A stretch of 33,939 nucleotides of DNA from Salaquimonas sp. (GCA_022340185.1 JAJDOK010000034.1:1-33939); one strand, 5' to 3'; shown: positions 21,731 to 30,849, counted from the first letter of the stretch. Numbers and translations are program-made. Notes: generated by a model from the sequence alone, not told the origin.

Positions 21731-22195
21731 CTAACGCTCGTCTGCCGCCTGATCCAGCCGTTTCATGTTGTTCAGCAGCTTGTCGAAATAGTGGATGGTG
21801 TGGATCTTGTCGGTCGTGGAAAATCCATCCAGCGCGGCGGCATAGAATTCACCGATCCTCGGACTCATGTCCCTGCGCCAAAGGCCGCGCCCCTTCGGTG
21901 TGAGCCGGATCAGCCGGCTGCGGCTGTCGCTTGGAGAGACTACGCGTTCGATCAGATCATGGCTTTCCAGCCGTGACAGGACGCCGGCCAGATTCTGGCG
22001 GGTGACCAGCAGATAACGCGTCAGATCGCCGACCGCGATGCCCTGCTCGTATCCTCCGCGCGCCAGCGCCCCGATGATCGCCCATTGCTGGGTCGTGATC
22101 CCGGTCTCCTCCAGCGCCCGCGTGCCCGTTTTATGCATGATATTGGCACATTGATAGAGCCGGAAAAACACCCGGTTCGCCAGGTCTTCTATCAT
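21731..22195 (-). CDS. MarR-family regulator, BadR-like
   Basis: 154 aa from the ATG at 22195 (MIEDLANRVFFRLYQ); the open frame reaches 22306, but no start has a convincing ribosome site. The MarR fold is evident: TTQQWAIIGALARGG, recognition region VGDLTRYLLVTRQNLAGVLSRLE, and wing ERVVSPSDSRSRLIRLTPKGRGLW. It is divergent from badH-badI-aliB-aliA. In Rhodopseudomonas palustris the MarR protein BadR represses the cyclohexanecarboxylate genes and responds to 2-ketocyclohexane-1-carboxyl-CoA. Family and position match, so the same role is likely. It ends 19 bases from the convergent amidotransferase gene. Confidence 0.85.
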   Translation of the reverse strand: MIEDLANRVFFRLYQCANIMHKTGTRALEETGITTQQWAIIGALARGGYEQGIAVGDLTRYLLVTRQNLAGVLSRLESHDLIERVVSPSDSRSRLIRLTPKGRGLWRRDMSPRIGEFYAAALDGFSTTDKIHTIHYFDKLLNNMKRLDQAADER

Positions 22196-22299
22196 CGCTT
22201 CTGTCGAAGAATCTTGATTATCCACGGGTTTATGGTGAAGCTTTTTGCAAACCCGGTCAACGGTCAAGTTTGTTCTAGTGGAAAAATTATGACAATATC

Positions 22300-22328
22300 T
22301 TGACATATATCAGTATCTCTGATCTCAT
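22300..22328 (+). promoter_or_regulatory. Probable badH promoter with candidate MarR operators
   Basis: -35 TTGACA (22300-22305) is followed after 17 bases by a weak -10 TCTCAT. The near-palindrome TGACATATATCA (22301-22312) overlaps the -35, and ATCAG-TATCT-CTGAT (22309-22323) is a perfect repeat over the spacer. Either could be the BadR-like site. Confidence 0.45.
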
Positions 22329-22366
22329 GACCGTACCATCGTTTCGCGTCGGGGAGGAAAACGCTC

Positions 22367-23134
22367 ATGCGGGGATTGGCGGGAAAAGTCATAGTCGTTA
22401 CCGGCGGCGGTGGCGGCATTGGCACCGCGACCTGCCGGCGCTTCGCCGAGGAAGGCGCCCATGTCGTCGTTGTCGATCTCAACGAGAATGCGGCCCGCAA
22501 GGTTGCCGCGGAAATCGGAACGGCTGGCGGCAAGGCGATGCCAATCGCCGTCGATCTGACCAATCACGACGCGACTGTCGCCGCGGTGGCGCGCATCGAA
22601 GAAGAGGCCGGACCGATCGACGTTCTGGTCAACGGCATCGGCTGGGACGTTTTCACGCCTTTCCTCAAGAGTGGCCCCGACTTCTGGACCAGGATCATCG
22701 ACATCAATCTGCGCGGCGTGCTCAACATCACCCACCCGGTATTGTCGCGCATGGCCGAACGAGGCCATGGCCGCATCGTCTCGATCGCCTCCGACGCCGC
22801 GCGCGGCGGCTCGTCGGGTGAATCGGTCTATGCCGCCTGCAAGGCGGGTATCATCGCCTTTTCCAAGACCATCGCCCGCGAACACGCCCGTCAGGGCATC
22901 ACCGCCAATGTGGTTTGCCCCGGCGTCACCGAAACGGCGATGCTTGAGCACTTCATGGAATCCGCCGGCGACAAGGAAAAGCTGCGCACCGCATTTACCC
23001 GCGCCGTGCCGATGGGCCGGCTTGGCCGTCCCGAAGACTTGCCGGGCGCGATTGTTTTCTTCGCCAGCGACGACGCTGCCTTCGTCACCGGTCAGGTCAT
23101 GTCGGTTTCAGGCGGCCTGACGATGCATGGCTGA
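22367..23134 (+). CDS. badH: 2-hydroxycyclohexanecarboxyl-CoA dehydrogenase BadH
   Basis: 255-aa SDR, the same length as I recall for R. palustris BadH. It oxidises 2-hydroxycyclohexane-1-carboxyl-CoA to the 2-oxo compound with NAD. It has GGGGGIG at the cofactor loop, Asp at the end of the second strand (VVVVDLNE, NAD preference), NGIG in place of the usual NNAG, and the catalytic Ser and YAACK. The BadH-typical stretches are GWDVFTPFLKSGPDFW and SIASDAARGGSSGESVYAACK. The start has GGGGAGG upstream. It is the first gene of the cyclohexanecarboxylate operon, with badI 27 bases downstream. Confidence 0.9.
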   Translation: MRGLAGKVIVVTGGGGGIGTATCRRFAEEGAHVVVVDLNENAARKVAAEIGTAGGKAMPIAVDLTNHDATVAAVARIEEEAGPIDVLVNGIGWDVFTPFLKSGPDFWTRIIDINLRGVLNITHPVLSRMAERGHGRIVSIASDAARGGSSGESVYAACKAGIIAFSKTIAREHARQGITANVVCPGVTETAMLEHFMESAGDKEKLRTAFTRAVPMGRLGRPEDLPGAIVFFASDDAAFVTGQVMSVSGGLTMHG

Positions 23135-23161
23135 CTGGCGCGGTTCAGGGAGATCGAAGCA

Positions 23162-23944
23162 ATGGATTATCAGGACATTCTCTACGAGGTGAAGGACGGC
23201 GCGGCCTGGATCACCATCAACCGGCCGGACAAGTACAACGCCTTTCGCGGACAGACCTGCGAGGAACTGATCCACGCCTTCAACCGTGCCGGCTGGGACA
23301 AGTCGATCGGTGTGATCGTGCTGGCCGGCGCCGGCGACAAGGCGTTCTGCACCGGCGGCGACCAATCGGCCCATGAAGGTCAGTATGACGGGCGCGGCAC
23401 GATCGGCCTGCCGATGGAGGATCTCCACTCCATCATCCGCGACGTGCCCAAGCCGGTGATCGCCCGTGTGCAGGGCTACGCCATCGGCGGCGGCAACGTG
23501 CTGGCGACGATCTGCGACTTCACCATTGCCGGCGACAAGGCCGTCTTCGGCCAGGTCGGTCCCAAGGTCGGTTCCGTCGATCCGGGCTTTGGCACCGCCT
23601 TTCTTGCCCGCGTCGTCGGCGAGAAGAAGGCCCGCGAGATGTGGTACATGTGCCGGCGCTATTCGGCTGAGCAGGCGCTTGTCATGGGCCTGGTCAACAC
23701 CGTCGTGCCTCATGATGAACTCGACACCGAAATCGAGAAATGGTGCGCCGAGATCATGGAAAAGAGCCCGACGGCGCTTACCATCGCCAAGCGCTCCTTC
23801 AACATGGACACCGAGCACCAGCGCGGTATCGCTGGCATGGGCATGTACGCGCTCAGCCTCTATTACGATACCGAGGAATCGAGGGAAGGCGGCAACGCGT
23901 TCAGGGAGAAGCGCACGCCCGAATTCCGCAAATACCAGCGATGA
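23162..23944 (+). CDS. badI: 2-ketocyclohexanecarboxyl-CoA hydrolase BadI
   Basis: 260 aa, crotonase superfamily, closely related to MenB. It opens the ring of 2-oxocyclohexanecarboxyl-CoA to give pimeloyl-CoA. Recognisable parts are the opening YQDILYEVKDGAAWITINRP, the oxyanion-hole segments KAFCTGGDQSA and GYAIGGGNVLATICDFTIA, and the GSVDPGFGTAFLARVVG stretch whose Ser-Val-Asp replaces the Glu of ordinary enoyl-CoA hydratases. The DQSA and SVDPGFG motifs set it apart from BadK-type hydratases. The start has GGGAG upstream; aliB follows after 37 bases. Confidence 0.93.
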   Translation: MDYQDILYEVKDGAAWITINRPDKYNAFRGQTCEELIHAFNRAGWDKSIGVIVLAGAGDKAFCTGGDQSAHEGQYDGRGTIGLPMEDLHSIIRDVPKPVIARVQGYAIGGGNVLATICDFTIAGDKAVFGQVGPKVGSVDPGFGTAFLARVVGEKKAREMWYMCRRYSAEQALVMGLVNTVVPHDELDTEIEKWCAEIMEKSPTALTIAKRSFNMDTEHQRGIAGMGMYALSLYYDTEESREGGNAFREKRTPEFRKYQR

Positions 23945-23981
23945 GACCCGTTCGCCTGTCCCCGCAGAGGAGGCTTGAGGC

Positions 23982-25139
23982 ATGAAGACGGTCTTCGACA
24001 CCGAGGAACTCGAATCGATCCGCGAACTCGCGCGCAAATTCGCGCGGGAGCGCGTCGCAGCGGGCTACATGGAGCGCGAGAAATCTGGCCGCTTCGACAT
24101 GGACCTCGTGCGCGAGATGGGCGAACTCGGCCTCATCGCGCCGGAACTGCCCGAACGTTATGGCGGCCTCGGCGCCAGCCATCTGCTGTCGGGTGTGATC
24201 ATCGAGGAAATCGCCAGGGCCGACTTCACCTTCGGTTATGTCTCGCTGCTGGCGTCGCTCAACGGCCAGATCCTGTCCAGCTTCGCCGGCCCCGAAGTCG
24301 CCGGTGAATGGCTGCCCGGCATGATCGGCGGAGAGCACATGCTCGCCATCGCACTGACCGAACCCAAGGGCGGCTCCGACGCCGCCAGTCTCGCGCTGAA
24401 GATGGAAAGAGACGGCAGAGACTACATCCTCAATGGCGAGAAGACCTCGATCTCCGCCAACCAGGTCGCGAAGGCGGTCATAACCTTCGCGCGTACCGGG
24501 ACGGTCGAGGAACGTGCGCGCGGCGTATCGGCCATCCTCGTGCCGCTCGACCTGCCCGGCATCACCACCTCGAAATTCTCCAACATGGGCCAGAACTCGC
24601 TCGGCCACGGCTCGATCTGGTTCGACAATGTCCGCGTGCCGGCGAAATACCTGCTCGGCGAGGAAGGCAGAGGCTTCGGCCAGGTCATGCAGGGCTTCGA
24701 CTTCTCGCGCTCGCTGATCGGCCTGCAAGCGCTCGGTGCGGCCCGCCAGAGCCTCGACGAGACCTGGGCCTATATCGACGAGCGCCACGCCTTCGGCAAG
24801 CCGCTCAACGCCTTTCAGGGCGTCACCCACCAGCTCGCCGATTTCGACACCAGGGTCGAGGCCGCGAGACTGCTCTCCATGAACGCGCTGTGGCTGAAGG
24901 ATCAGGGACTGCCCCACACGGCGGAAGCGGCGATGACCAAATGGTGGCCGCCGCTGCTCGCCTACGAGGCGATCCACGCCTGCCTGCTGATCCACGGCCA
25001 TGCCGGCTATTCCGACGCCCTGCCCTTCCAGCAGCGCCTGCGCGACGTGCTCGGCCTGCAGATCGGCGACGGAACCGCACACATCATGAAGAACATCATC
25101 GCTCGCGAACGCGCCGGCAGGGGGATGGCCGCCGGGTGA
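23982..25139 (+). CDS. aliB: Cyclohexanecarboxyl-CoA dehydrogenase AliB (acyl-CoA dehydrogenase family)
   Basis: 385-aa FAD acyl-CoA dehydrogenase that should desaturate cyclohexanecarboxyl-CoA to the 1-ene. It has LTEPKGGSDAASLALK, the FAD-contact region ISANQVAKAVITFART, RHAFGKPLNAFQGVTHQLADF and the C-terminal LLIHGHAGYSDALPFQQRLRD. The catalytic base of common acyl-CoA dehydrogenases is Glu in an EGT-type motif. Here the corresponding segment is QIGDGTAHIMKN, with Asp. I recall an Asp base from alicyclic acyl-CoA dehydrogenases, which supports the ring substrate. A strong AGGAGG site precedes the start. Assignment rests mainly on the bad/ali context. Confidence 0.85.
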   Translation: MKTVFDTEELESIRELARKFARERVAAGYMEREKSGRFDMDLVREMGELGLIAPELPERYGGLGASHLLSGVIIEEIARADFTFGYVSLLASLNGQILSSFAGPEVAGEWLPGMIGGEHMLAIALTEPKGGSDAASLALKMERDGRDYILNGEKTSISANQVAKAVITFARTGTVEERARGVSAILVPLDLPGITTSKFSNMGQNSLGHGSIWFDNVRVPAKYLLGEEGRGFGQVMQGFDFSRSLIGLQALGAARQSLDETWAYIDERHAFGKPLNAFQGVTHQLADFDTRVEAARLLSMNALWLKDQGLPHTAEAAMTKWWPPLLAYEAIHACLLIHGHAGYSDALPFQQRLRDVLGLQIGDGTAHIMKNIIARERAGRGMAAG

Positions 25140-25220
25140 AGTCACGCAATACCGATTGATCACCTAAAAACCGGCGCGGAACAAAGAGCGCCGGACGCGT
25201 AATCAAGGGAGGAACACCGA

Positions 25221-26873
25221 ATGGAATTCGATGCCGTTCTGATCGAACCGCGCATCCAGGAGATGACGCAAAAGGGATTCTGGCTCGGCAAGACCGTCAA
25301 CGACTATTTCGACGCCTGCCTCGACAAATGCCCGGACAAGCGCGCGCTGACCTCCATCCAGGTTGCAAGCGGCGCGCGGCGCGATCTGACCTTCAGGGAA
25401 CTGGGCGTCATCGCGAACCGGGTCGCCGTCGGCCTGTCACGCCTTGGCGTCGAGCGCAACGATGTGGTTACCTGCCAACTGCCCAATTGCTGGCAATTCG
25501 TCGCGACCTTCCTGGCCTGCGCTCGCATCGGCGCCGCCTTCAATCCGGTCATGCACATCTTCCGCCAGCACGAACTGTCCTTCATGCTCAGGCATGGCGA
25601 GGCGAAGGTCTTCATCGTGCCGAAAGTCTTTCGCGGCTTCGATCACGAGGCAATGGCCGAAGAGATGCGCCCCGCTTTGCCCGACCTTGCGCAAGTGATC
25701 GTGCTCGATGGTGAGGGCGGCAACAGTTTCGATGCGCTACTGCTCGATCCAGTCTTCGACGACGATACCGAGATCGTCCACATCGCAGCCGCATCCAAGC
25801 CCGGCCCCAACGACGTCTGCCAGCTCATCTTCACCTCGGGCACGACCGGCGAGCCCAAGGGCGTGATGCACACGTCCAACACGCTGTTTTCCAATCTCGT
25901 GCCCTATGCCGAACGGCTGCGGCTGACCGGCGATGACGTGATCATGATGGCCTCGCCCATGGCCCACCAGACCGGCTACATGTATGGCGGCCTGATGCCG
26001 TTCATGCTCCAGGCGCACGCCATCCTGCTCGACAGCTGGGACAAGGACCTCGCCGCGAAAATCGTCGCGGAGGAAAAGTGCACCTTCACCATGGCCTCGA
26101 CGCCGTTCCTTATGGACCTGACGGCGGCCGTGGAAGCAGGAAAGACCGACAGTTCATCGCTACGCATCTTCCTGTGCGCCGGTACCGCCATTCCCGGCCC
26201 CGTGGTCGAGAAGGCGCGCGCCGTTCTCGGCGCCAAGATCGTTTCGGCCTGGGGCATGAGCGAGAACGGCGCCGTCACGCTGATCAACCCCGATGATCCC
26301 GACGAGCGCGCGGTCAGCACCGACGGCTATCCGCTGGCCGGCATGGAGATCAGGATCGTCCGCAGTGACGGAACCCTGGCGGCGGCCGATGAAGAGGGCG
26401 AGTTGCAGGTGCGCGGCTGCTCGAATTTCGGCGGCTACCTGAAACGCCCGCAGCTCAACAACACCGACGCCGAGGGCTGGTTCGGCACCGGCGATGTCGC
26501 GCGCATGGACAGCCAGGGCTATATCCGCATCTGCGGCCGCATCAAGGACGTCATCATCCGCGGCGGCGAGAACATTCCGGTGGTCGAGGTCGAATCCACC
26601 CTGTTCAAGCATCCCGATCTGGCGATGGTGGCGATCGTAAGCTACCCCGACGAGCGTCTCGGCGAGCGGGCCTGCGCCTTCGTGGTGCCGAAGCCAGGCG
26701 CCAGCTTCACCTTTGACGACATGACACAATTCCTCGCCGGCCAACAGCTTGCGAAACAGTACTGGCCGGAACGCCTTGAGGTGCGCGAGGCCCTGCCCGC
26801 AACAGCTTCCGGCAAGATCCAGAAATTCGCCCTGCGCGAGATGCTGCGTTCCGGGGCTGCCAACCCGAACTGA
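25221..26873 (+). CDS. aliA: Cyclohexanecarboxylate-CoA ligase AliA
   Basis: 550-aa AMP-forming acyl-CoA synthetase. It has the P-loop-like FTSGTTGEPKGVMHT near 210, the A5 motif WGMSENGA, A7 GWFGTGDVARMDSQGYI, the hinge region GRIKDVIIRGGENIPVVEVES and the C-terminal Lys in PATASGKIQKF. It activates a carboxylic acid with ATP and CoA. As the last gene of the badH-badI-aliB set, activation of cyclohexanecarboxylate is the best assignment. Related 2,3-dihydroxybenzoate-AMP-like ligases are the alternative by sequence alone. GGGAGG precedes the start. The gap from aliB is 81 bases without a clear terminator, so cotranscription is likely. Confidence 0.87.
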   Translation: MEFDAVLIEPRIQEMTQKGFWLGKTVNDYFDACLDKCPDKRALTSIQVASGARRDLTFRELGVIANRVAVGLSRLGVERNDVVTCQLPNCWQFVATFLACARIGAAFNPVMHIFRQHELSFMLRHGEAKVFIVPKVFRGFDHEAMAEEMRPALPDLAQVIVLDGEGGNSFDALLLDPVFDDDTEIVHIAAASKPGPNDVCQLIFTSGTTGEPKGVMHTSNTLFSNLVPYAERLRLTGDDVIMMASPMAHQTGYMYGGLMPFMLQAHAILLDSWDKDLAAKIVAEEKCTFTMASTPFLMDLTAAVEAGKTDSSSLRIFLCAGTAIPGPVVEKARAVLGAKIVSAWGMSENGAVTLINPDDPDERAVSTDGYPLAGMEIRIVRSDGTLAAADEEGELQVRGCSNFGGYLKRPQLNNTDAEGWFGTGDVARMDSQGYIRICGRIKDVIIRGGENIPVVEVESTLFKHPDLAMVAIVSYPDERLGERACAFVVPKPGASFTFDDMTQFLAGQQLAKQYWPERLEVREALPATASGKIQKFALREMLRSGAANPN

Positions 26874-26903
26874 CCGGTTCAGGCGCGACAGAACCACCCA
26901 CCG

Positions 26904-26941
26904 GCCGGACTCTTTCCTGCTTCACCATGGAAGAGTCCGGC
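26904..26941. other. Long stem-loop between aliA and the aminotransferase gene
   Basis: GCCGGACTCTTTCC (26904-26917) pairs with GGAAGAGTCCGGC (26929-26941) over 13 base pairs with one bulged T and an 11-base loop. No T-run follows on the plus strand. It could be a weak terminator, a processing site or an operator for the downstream gene. Confidence 0.45.
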
Positions 26942-27002
26942 AAAATCCAATATGTCTGCCGCGACTGGGCTTGAGTTTGGATTGAGCGGGAAAGGAAACG
27001 CC

Positions 27003-28373
27003 ATGCTGAAGAACGACCAACTGGAACAATGGGACCGCGATTCCTTCTTCCACCCCGCCACCCATCTGGCGCAGTTCGCGAGAGGCGAGGCGCCCGAGCG
27101 GGTGATCAAGACCGCCAAGGGCTGCCATATCACCGACCGCGAGGGTAACCGCCTGCTCGACGGCTTCGCCGGGCTTTATTGCGTCAATGTCGGCTATGGC
27201 CGCCAGGAGATCGCCGAGGCGATTGCCGAACAGGCGAAGGAACTGGCCTATTACCACGCCTATGTCGGCCACGGCACGGAAGCCTCGATCACACTTGCCA
27301 AGATGGTCATGGACCGCGCGCCCGATCACATGTCCAAGGTCTATTTCGGCCTTGGCGGCTCGGATGCCAACGAGACCAACATCAAGCTTGTCTGGTACTA
27401 CAACAATATCCTTGGCCGGGCTGAGAAGAAGAAGATCATCTCGCGCTGGCGCGGTTATCACGGTTCCGGCCTGATGAGCGGCTCGCTCACCGGTCTGGAG
27501 CTTTACCACAAGAAGTTCGACCTGCCCTTCCCGCAGGTGCTGCACACCGAGGCGCCCTATTATTATCGCCGCGCCGATGCCGATCTGAGCGAGGCGGGCT
27601 TCACCGATCTGTGCGCCGAGGAACTGGAGCGGCTGATCGAGCACGAGGGCGCGGACACCATCGCCGCCTTCATCGGCGAGCCGGTTCTCGGCACCGGCGG
27701 CATCGTGCCGCCGCCCGAGGGCTACTGGAAGGCGATCCAGCAGGTGCTCGCCAAGCACGACATCCTGCTGATCGCCGACGAGGTGGTGACCGGCTTCGGC
27801 CGGCTCGGTTCGATGTTCGGTTCGGACCATTACGATTTGAAGCCCGATTTGATGACCATCGCCAAGGGGCTGACCTCGGCCTATGCGCCGCTGTCCGGCA
27901 CCATCGTCTCTGACAGGATGTGGAGGGTGCTGGAACAGGGCACCGATGAACTGGGCCCGATCGGCCATGGCTGGACCTATTCGGCCCATCCGATCGGGGC
28001 TGCGGCGGGTGTTGCCAATCTGAAGCTGGTGGACAGTCTCGGCCTTGTCGCCAACGCAAAGGAGACCGGCGCCCATTTCAACAAGGTGATGACCGAAGCC
28101 CTGGGCCGCCACCCCAACGTCGGCGAGGTGCGCGGCGAGGGCATGTTGTGCGCGGTGGAGTTCGTCGCCGACCGCGACACCCGCACCCTATTCGACGCGA
28201 GCGAGAAGGTCGGCATCAGGATCGCCGCCGCCCTGCTGGAACAGGGCGTCATCGGCCGCGCCATGCCGCAGGGCGACATTCTGGGTTTTGCCCCGCCGCT
28301 CTGCCTCACCCGCGCCGAAGCCGACGAAATCACCGGCAAGACCGCCATCGCTGTTAACAAGGTCCTTGGCTAG
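27003..28373 (+). CDS. Class-III (omega-amino acid/amine:pyruvate type) aminotransferase
   Basis: 456-aa PLP-dependent aminotransferase of the omega-transaminase group. It has [72 protein letters not shown] (Asp for the PLP ring nitrogen) and the Schiff-base Lys in [15 protein letters not shown]. Relatives act on putrescine, taurine, beta-alanine or simple amines with pyruvate. I chose the ATG at 27003, with AAAGGAAA upstream, over an in-frame ATG 17 codons earlier. It ends 3 bases from a convergent dehydrogenase gene. It carries none of the GntR operators, so membership of the amine/BMC regulon is not supported, although amine-to-aldehyde chemistry would fit. Confidence 0.87.
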   Translation: MLKNDQLEQWDRDSFFHPATHLAQFARGEAPERVIKTAKGCHITDREGNRLLDGFAGLYCVNVGYGRQEIAEAIAEQAKELAYYHAYVGHGTEASITLAKMVMDRAPDHMSKVYFGLGGSDANETNIKLVWYYNNILGRAEKKKIISRWRGYHGSGLMSGSLTGLELYHKKFDLPFPQVLHTEAPYYYRRADADLSEAGFTDLCAEELERLIEHEGADTIAAFIGEPVLGTGGIVPPPEGYWKAIQQVLAKHDILLIADEVVTGFGRLGSMFGSDHYDLKPDLMTIAKGLTSAYAPLSGTIVSDRMWRVLEQGTDELGPIGHGWTYSAHPIGAAAGVANLKLVDSLGLVANAKETGAHFNKVMTEALGRHPNVGEVRGEGMLCAVEFVADRDTRTLFDASEKVGIRIAAALLEQGVIGRAMPQGDILGFAPPLCLTRAEADEITGKTAIAVNKVLG

Positions 28374-28376
28374 CGT

Positions 28377-29387
28377 TTAACCGAATACGACACCGCTGGT
28401 CTGCGCCCGCAGCCGCGGATCGTTGGAACGCACCGTGACAGGCCTTCCCTCGATCAGTTCGAGGCAGCGCGCCAGCGTGTCCGCTTCGAGCCGCTGCATC
28501 GCCTCATGCGTGAAGAAGGTCAGATGCGGGAACAGGATGACGTCGTCGCGACCGTAGAGCGGGCTCATGACGTGATCCGTTTTCCCGAGCGGTTCGTCGG
28601 AAAACACGTCGAGCGCAACGCCGCCAAGCCGACCGCGGAGCACGGCATCCACCAGCGCCGCCTCGTCGATCAGCGCGCCGCGCGAGACATTGACGAGCAT
28701 CGCTGAAGATTTGAGACAAGCGAGTTCGTCCGCGCCGATCAGATGGTGCGTTTCGACATTGAGTACGCAGTGCAGTGAAACGAAATCGCACTGGCGCAGC
28801 ATGACTTTGAGATCATCTGACTTCTCGACGCCGGCCGCGCGCATCGTTTCATGATCGACATTGGGGTCAAAGCCCAGTACGCGCATGCGGAAGCCCTGCC
28901 CCGCCATGCGCGCCATGCTCGTCCCGATCCTGCCGGCGCCGACAATGCCGAGCGTCGCCTCCGCCAGATCGCGGCCGAGCCAGCGCTGCTCCGGCCAGAT
29001 CCAGCCCTCATCCGATACTGCGCGCGAAATCTCCGGCAAACGCTTGGCAAGCGCGATCATCATCGCGAAAGCGCCTTCCGCGACCGTCTCCTCGGCATAT
29101 TCGGGAACGTTCACCACAGGAATGTCGCGCGCCATCGCCGCCTTGATGTCGATGGCATCGATGCCGACACCATATTTGACGATGCCCCTCAGTTTGGGTG
29201 CCGCATCGATCACGCGTGCGGTGATCGGCGTGTAGCACATCAACAGCAAATCCGCGTCAGCAACCGCCGCCGCAAGATCGTCTTCAGCGATGCCGTCGGG
29301 CAGCGTCACCAGGTCGATCCCGCGCTCCCTCAGGCCGGCATCGATGCCGGGGCATTCCAGTTCCGCGTCGGTGCGCACGGCCTTCAT
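28377..29387 (-). CDS. D-2-hydroxyacid dehydrogenase (PGDH/CtBP-like)
   Basis: 336 aa. NAD-dependent D-2-hydroxyacid dehydrogenase fold: substrate-side IVKYGVGIDAIDIKAA, the Rossmann motif GIVGAGRIGTSMARMA, VNVSRGALIDEAALVDAV with the catalytic Arg, the DVFSDEP Glu and FPHLTFFTHEAM with the catalytic His. The substrate is not decided. Start choice: the ATG at 29387 has GGGGA about seven bases upstream, while the one at 29393 is too close to it. The gene is divergent from the aromatic aminotransferase. Reduction of an aromatic 2-oxoacid made by that aminotransferase is a reasonable guess. Confidence 0.85.
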   Translation of the reverse strand: MKAVRTDAELECPGIDAGLRERGIDLVTLPDGIAEDDLAAAVADADLLLMCYTPITARVIDAAPKLRGIVKYGVGIDAIDIKAAMARDIPVVNVPEYAEETVAEGAFAMMIALAKRLPEISRAVSDEGWIWPEQRWLGRDLAEATLGIVGAGRIGTSMARMAGQGFRMRVLGFDPNVDHETMRAAGVEKSDDLKVMLRQCDFVSLHCVLNVETHHLIGADELACLKSSAMLVNVSRGALIDEAALVDAVLRGRLGGVALDVFSDEPLGKTDHVMSPLYGRDDVILFPHLTFFTHEAMQRLEADTLARCLELIEGRPVTVRSNDPRLRAQTSGVVFG

Positions 29388-29393
29388 TTCCAT

Positions 29394-29619
29394 ATCCCCG
29401 TATCACGCGTTTCCGGTGACGCTCCGTCCGGGCAATATCCGGCCCACGGTCGTTCATCCCGATTCCATCTTCTACAGGATGTCGCCCGGCAAGTTCACCC
29501 GGTTGCCTGCTTTCGGATTTGGTTCTCAATTCACTGCGGCAATTGCTGGACGGTTCGGCAGCCTCCCTCTATGAAGTGCATTGTCTTCCAGAACGCCACC
29601 GCAAATCAGGAGCAATGAA
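29394..29619. other. Intergenic region between divergent dehydrogenase and aminotransferase genes
   Basis: 226 bases that must hold both promoters. I see no strong repeat, operator or RNA structure, and no copy of the GntR operator. An open frame runs through the right part but has no supported start before 29620. Confidence 0.4.
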
Positions 29620-30804
29620 GTGTTTTCCGCCCTGCAGCCGATCCCGCCAGACCCGATCCTGTCGATCACGGCGAAGTTCCGAGCCGATTCTCGGCAGGAC
29701 AAGTTCGATCTGGGTGTCGGCGTTTATCGCGATGAAGAGGGCAACACACCAATTCCTGCCGCCGTGAAGGAAGCCGAAAGACGGGTCATCGCGGAACAGA
29801 CGACCAAGACCTATCTGTCGCCCGTTGGCAATCCGGCCTTCAACGATGCGATGGCGAAACTGGTGCTGGGCGACGGCCTCGACACCGAACGCACCAGCGC
29901 CGTCCAGACCCCCGGCGGGACGGGCGCCGTGCGCCTGCTTCTCGATCTCGTCAAGCTTGCCAATCCCGACGCCACAATCTGGATCAGCGACCCCACCTGG
30001 CCCAACCACAAACCGATGGCCGGAGCCGCCAATCTGAAGATAGCCGCCTATCCCTATTACGACGCAGCAAGCGGCATCCTCACCCATGACGCCATGATGG
30101 CCGCACTCGATGGACTGAAGGCAGGCGACGCCGTCATCCTGCATGGCTGCTGCCACAACCCCTCCGGCGCCGATCTGAGCCTCGCCCAGTGGAACGAGAT
30201 TGCCGCGCTCCTCAACGCCAAGGGTGCCCTTCCCCTCGTCGATTTCGCCTATCAGGGTCTGGGCAACGGACTTGAAGAGGATGCCACCGGCCTGCGGCTT
30301 CTCGCCGACCAGTGCCCGGAAATGATGATCGCCGCCTCATGCTCGAAGAATTTCGGCCTCTATCGCGACCGCGTCGGCGCCGCCATCGTCATCGCCGCCA
30401 ACGCCGCCGAAAAACAGATCACGCTCGCCAATGCCGCGATCGTCGCACGCTGCACCTATTCCATGCCACCCGACGAGGGCGCCGCCATCGTCGCGAGGAT
30501 TCTCAACGACGAAGCGCTCCGCGCGTCATGGACGGCCGAACTGGAATCGATGCGGCTGCGCATCAACGATCTGCGTTCGCAGCTTGCCGCCGAATTGCGC
30601 CTGAAGACAAACAGTGAAAGGTTCGATTTCCTCGCCGGTCAGAAGGGCATGTTTTCCCTGCTCGGCACCGGCAAGGAGGCCGCCGAGGCGCTGACGCGCG
30701 ACCACGCCGTCTATCTGCCCGCCAGCGGCAGGATCAACATCGCGGGCCTGCGCACGTCCGGTATTGAAACCGTCGCCTCGGCCATTGCGGCAACCAGCCG
30801 GTAA
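29620..30804 (+). CDS. Aspartate/aromatic aminotransferase (TyrB/AspC family)
   Basis: 394-aa class-I aminotransferase. The opening FSALQPIPPDPILSI is the family hallmark, followed by FDLGVGVYRDEEGNTPI, the TPGGTGAVRLLLDL helix, HGCCHNPSGADLS and the Schiff-base Lys in AASCSKNFGLYRDRVGA. The C-terminal Arg for the alpha-carboxylate is in GRINIAGL. The start GTG at 29620 has AGGAG seven bases upstream; a TTG 13 codons earlier lacks a site. Substrates are probably aromatic amino acids or aspartate. It converges on the dehalogenase fusion, 45 bases away. Confidence 0.9.
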   Translation: MFSALQPIPPDPILSITAKFRADSRQDKFDLGVGVYRDEEGNTPIPAAVKEAERRVIAEQTTKTYLSPVGNPAFNDAMAKLVLGDGLDTERTSAVQTPGGTGAVRLLLDLVKLANPDATIWISDPTWPNHKPMAGAANLKIAAYPYYDAASGILTHDAMMAALDGLKAGDAVILHGCCHNPSGADLSLAQWNEIAALLNAKGALPLVDFAYQGLGNGLEEDATGLRLLADQCPEMMIAASCSKNFGLYRDRVGAAIVIAANAAEKQITLANAAIVARCTYSMPPDEGAAIVARILNDEALRASWTAELESMRLRINDLRSQLAAELRLKTNSERFDFLAGQKGMFSLLGTGKEAAEALTRDHAVYLPASGRINIAGLRTSGIETVASAIAATSR

Positions 30805-30831
30805 ATATCGCAGCCTGATCGCACCGCTTCG

Positions 30832-30849
30832 GCAGCCTCGAATGGCTGC
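30832..30849. terminator. Short hairpin between convergent genes
   Basis: GCAGCC (30832-30837) and GGCTGC (30844-30849) with a 6-base loop lie between the aminotransferase stop and the dehalogenase stop. There is no T-run on either side, so termination is uncertain. Confidence 0.3.

Noticed and set aside
23901-25163. Minus-strand frame of 420 codons opposite aliB
   Set aside because: Antisense to a clear acyl-CoA dehydrogenase; no family features or start signal.
26922-28112. Minus-strand frame of 396 codons opposite the class-III aminotransferase
   Set aside because: Antisense shadow; the aminotransferase on the plus strand has all catalytic motifs.
27003-28373. Class-III aminotransferase as a member of the BMC regulon
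   Set aside because: It lies beyond the bad/ali cluster and I found no copy of the 15-base operator near it; only the general chemistry would fit.
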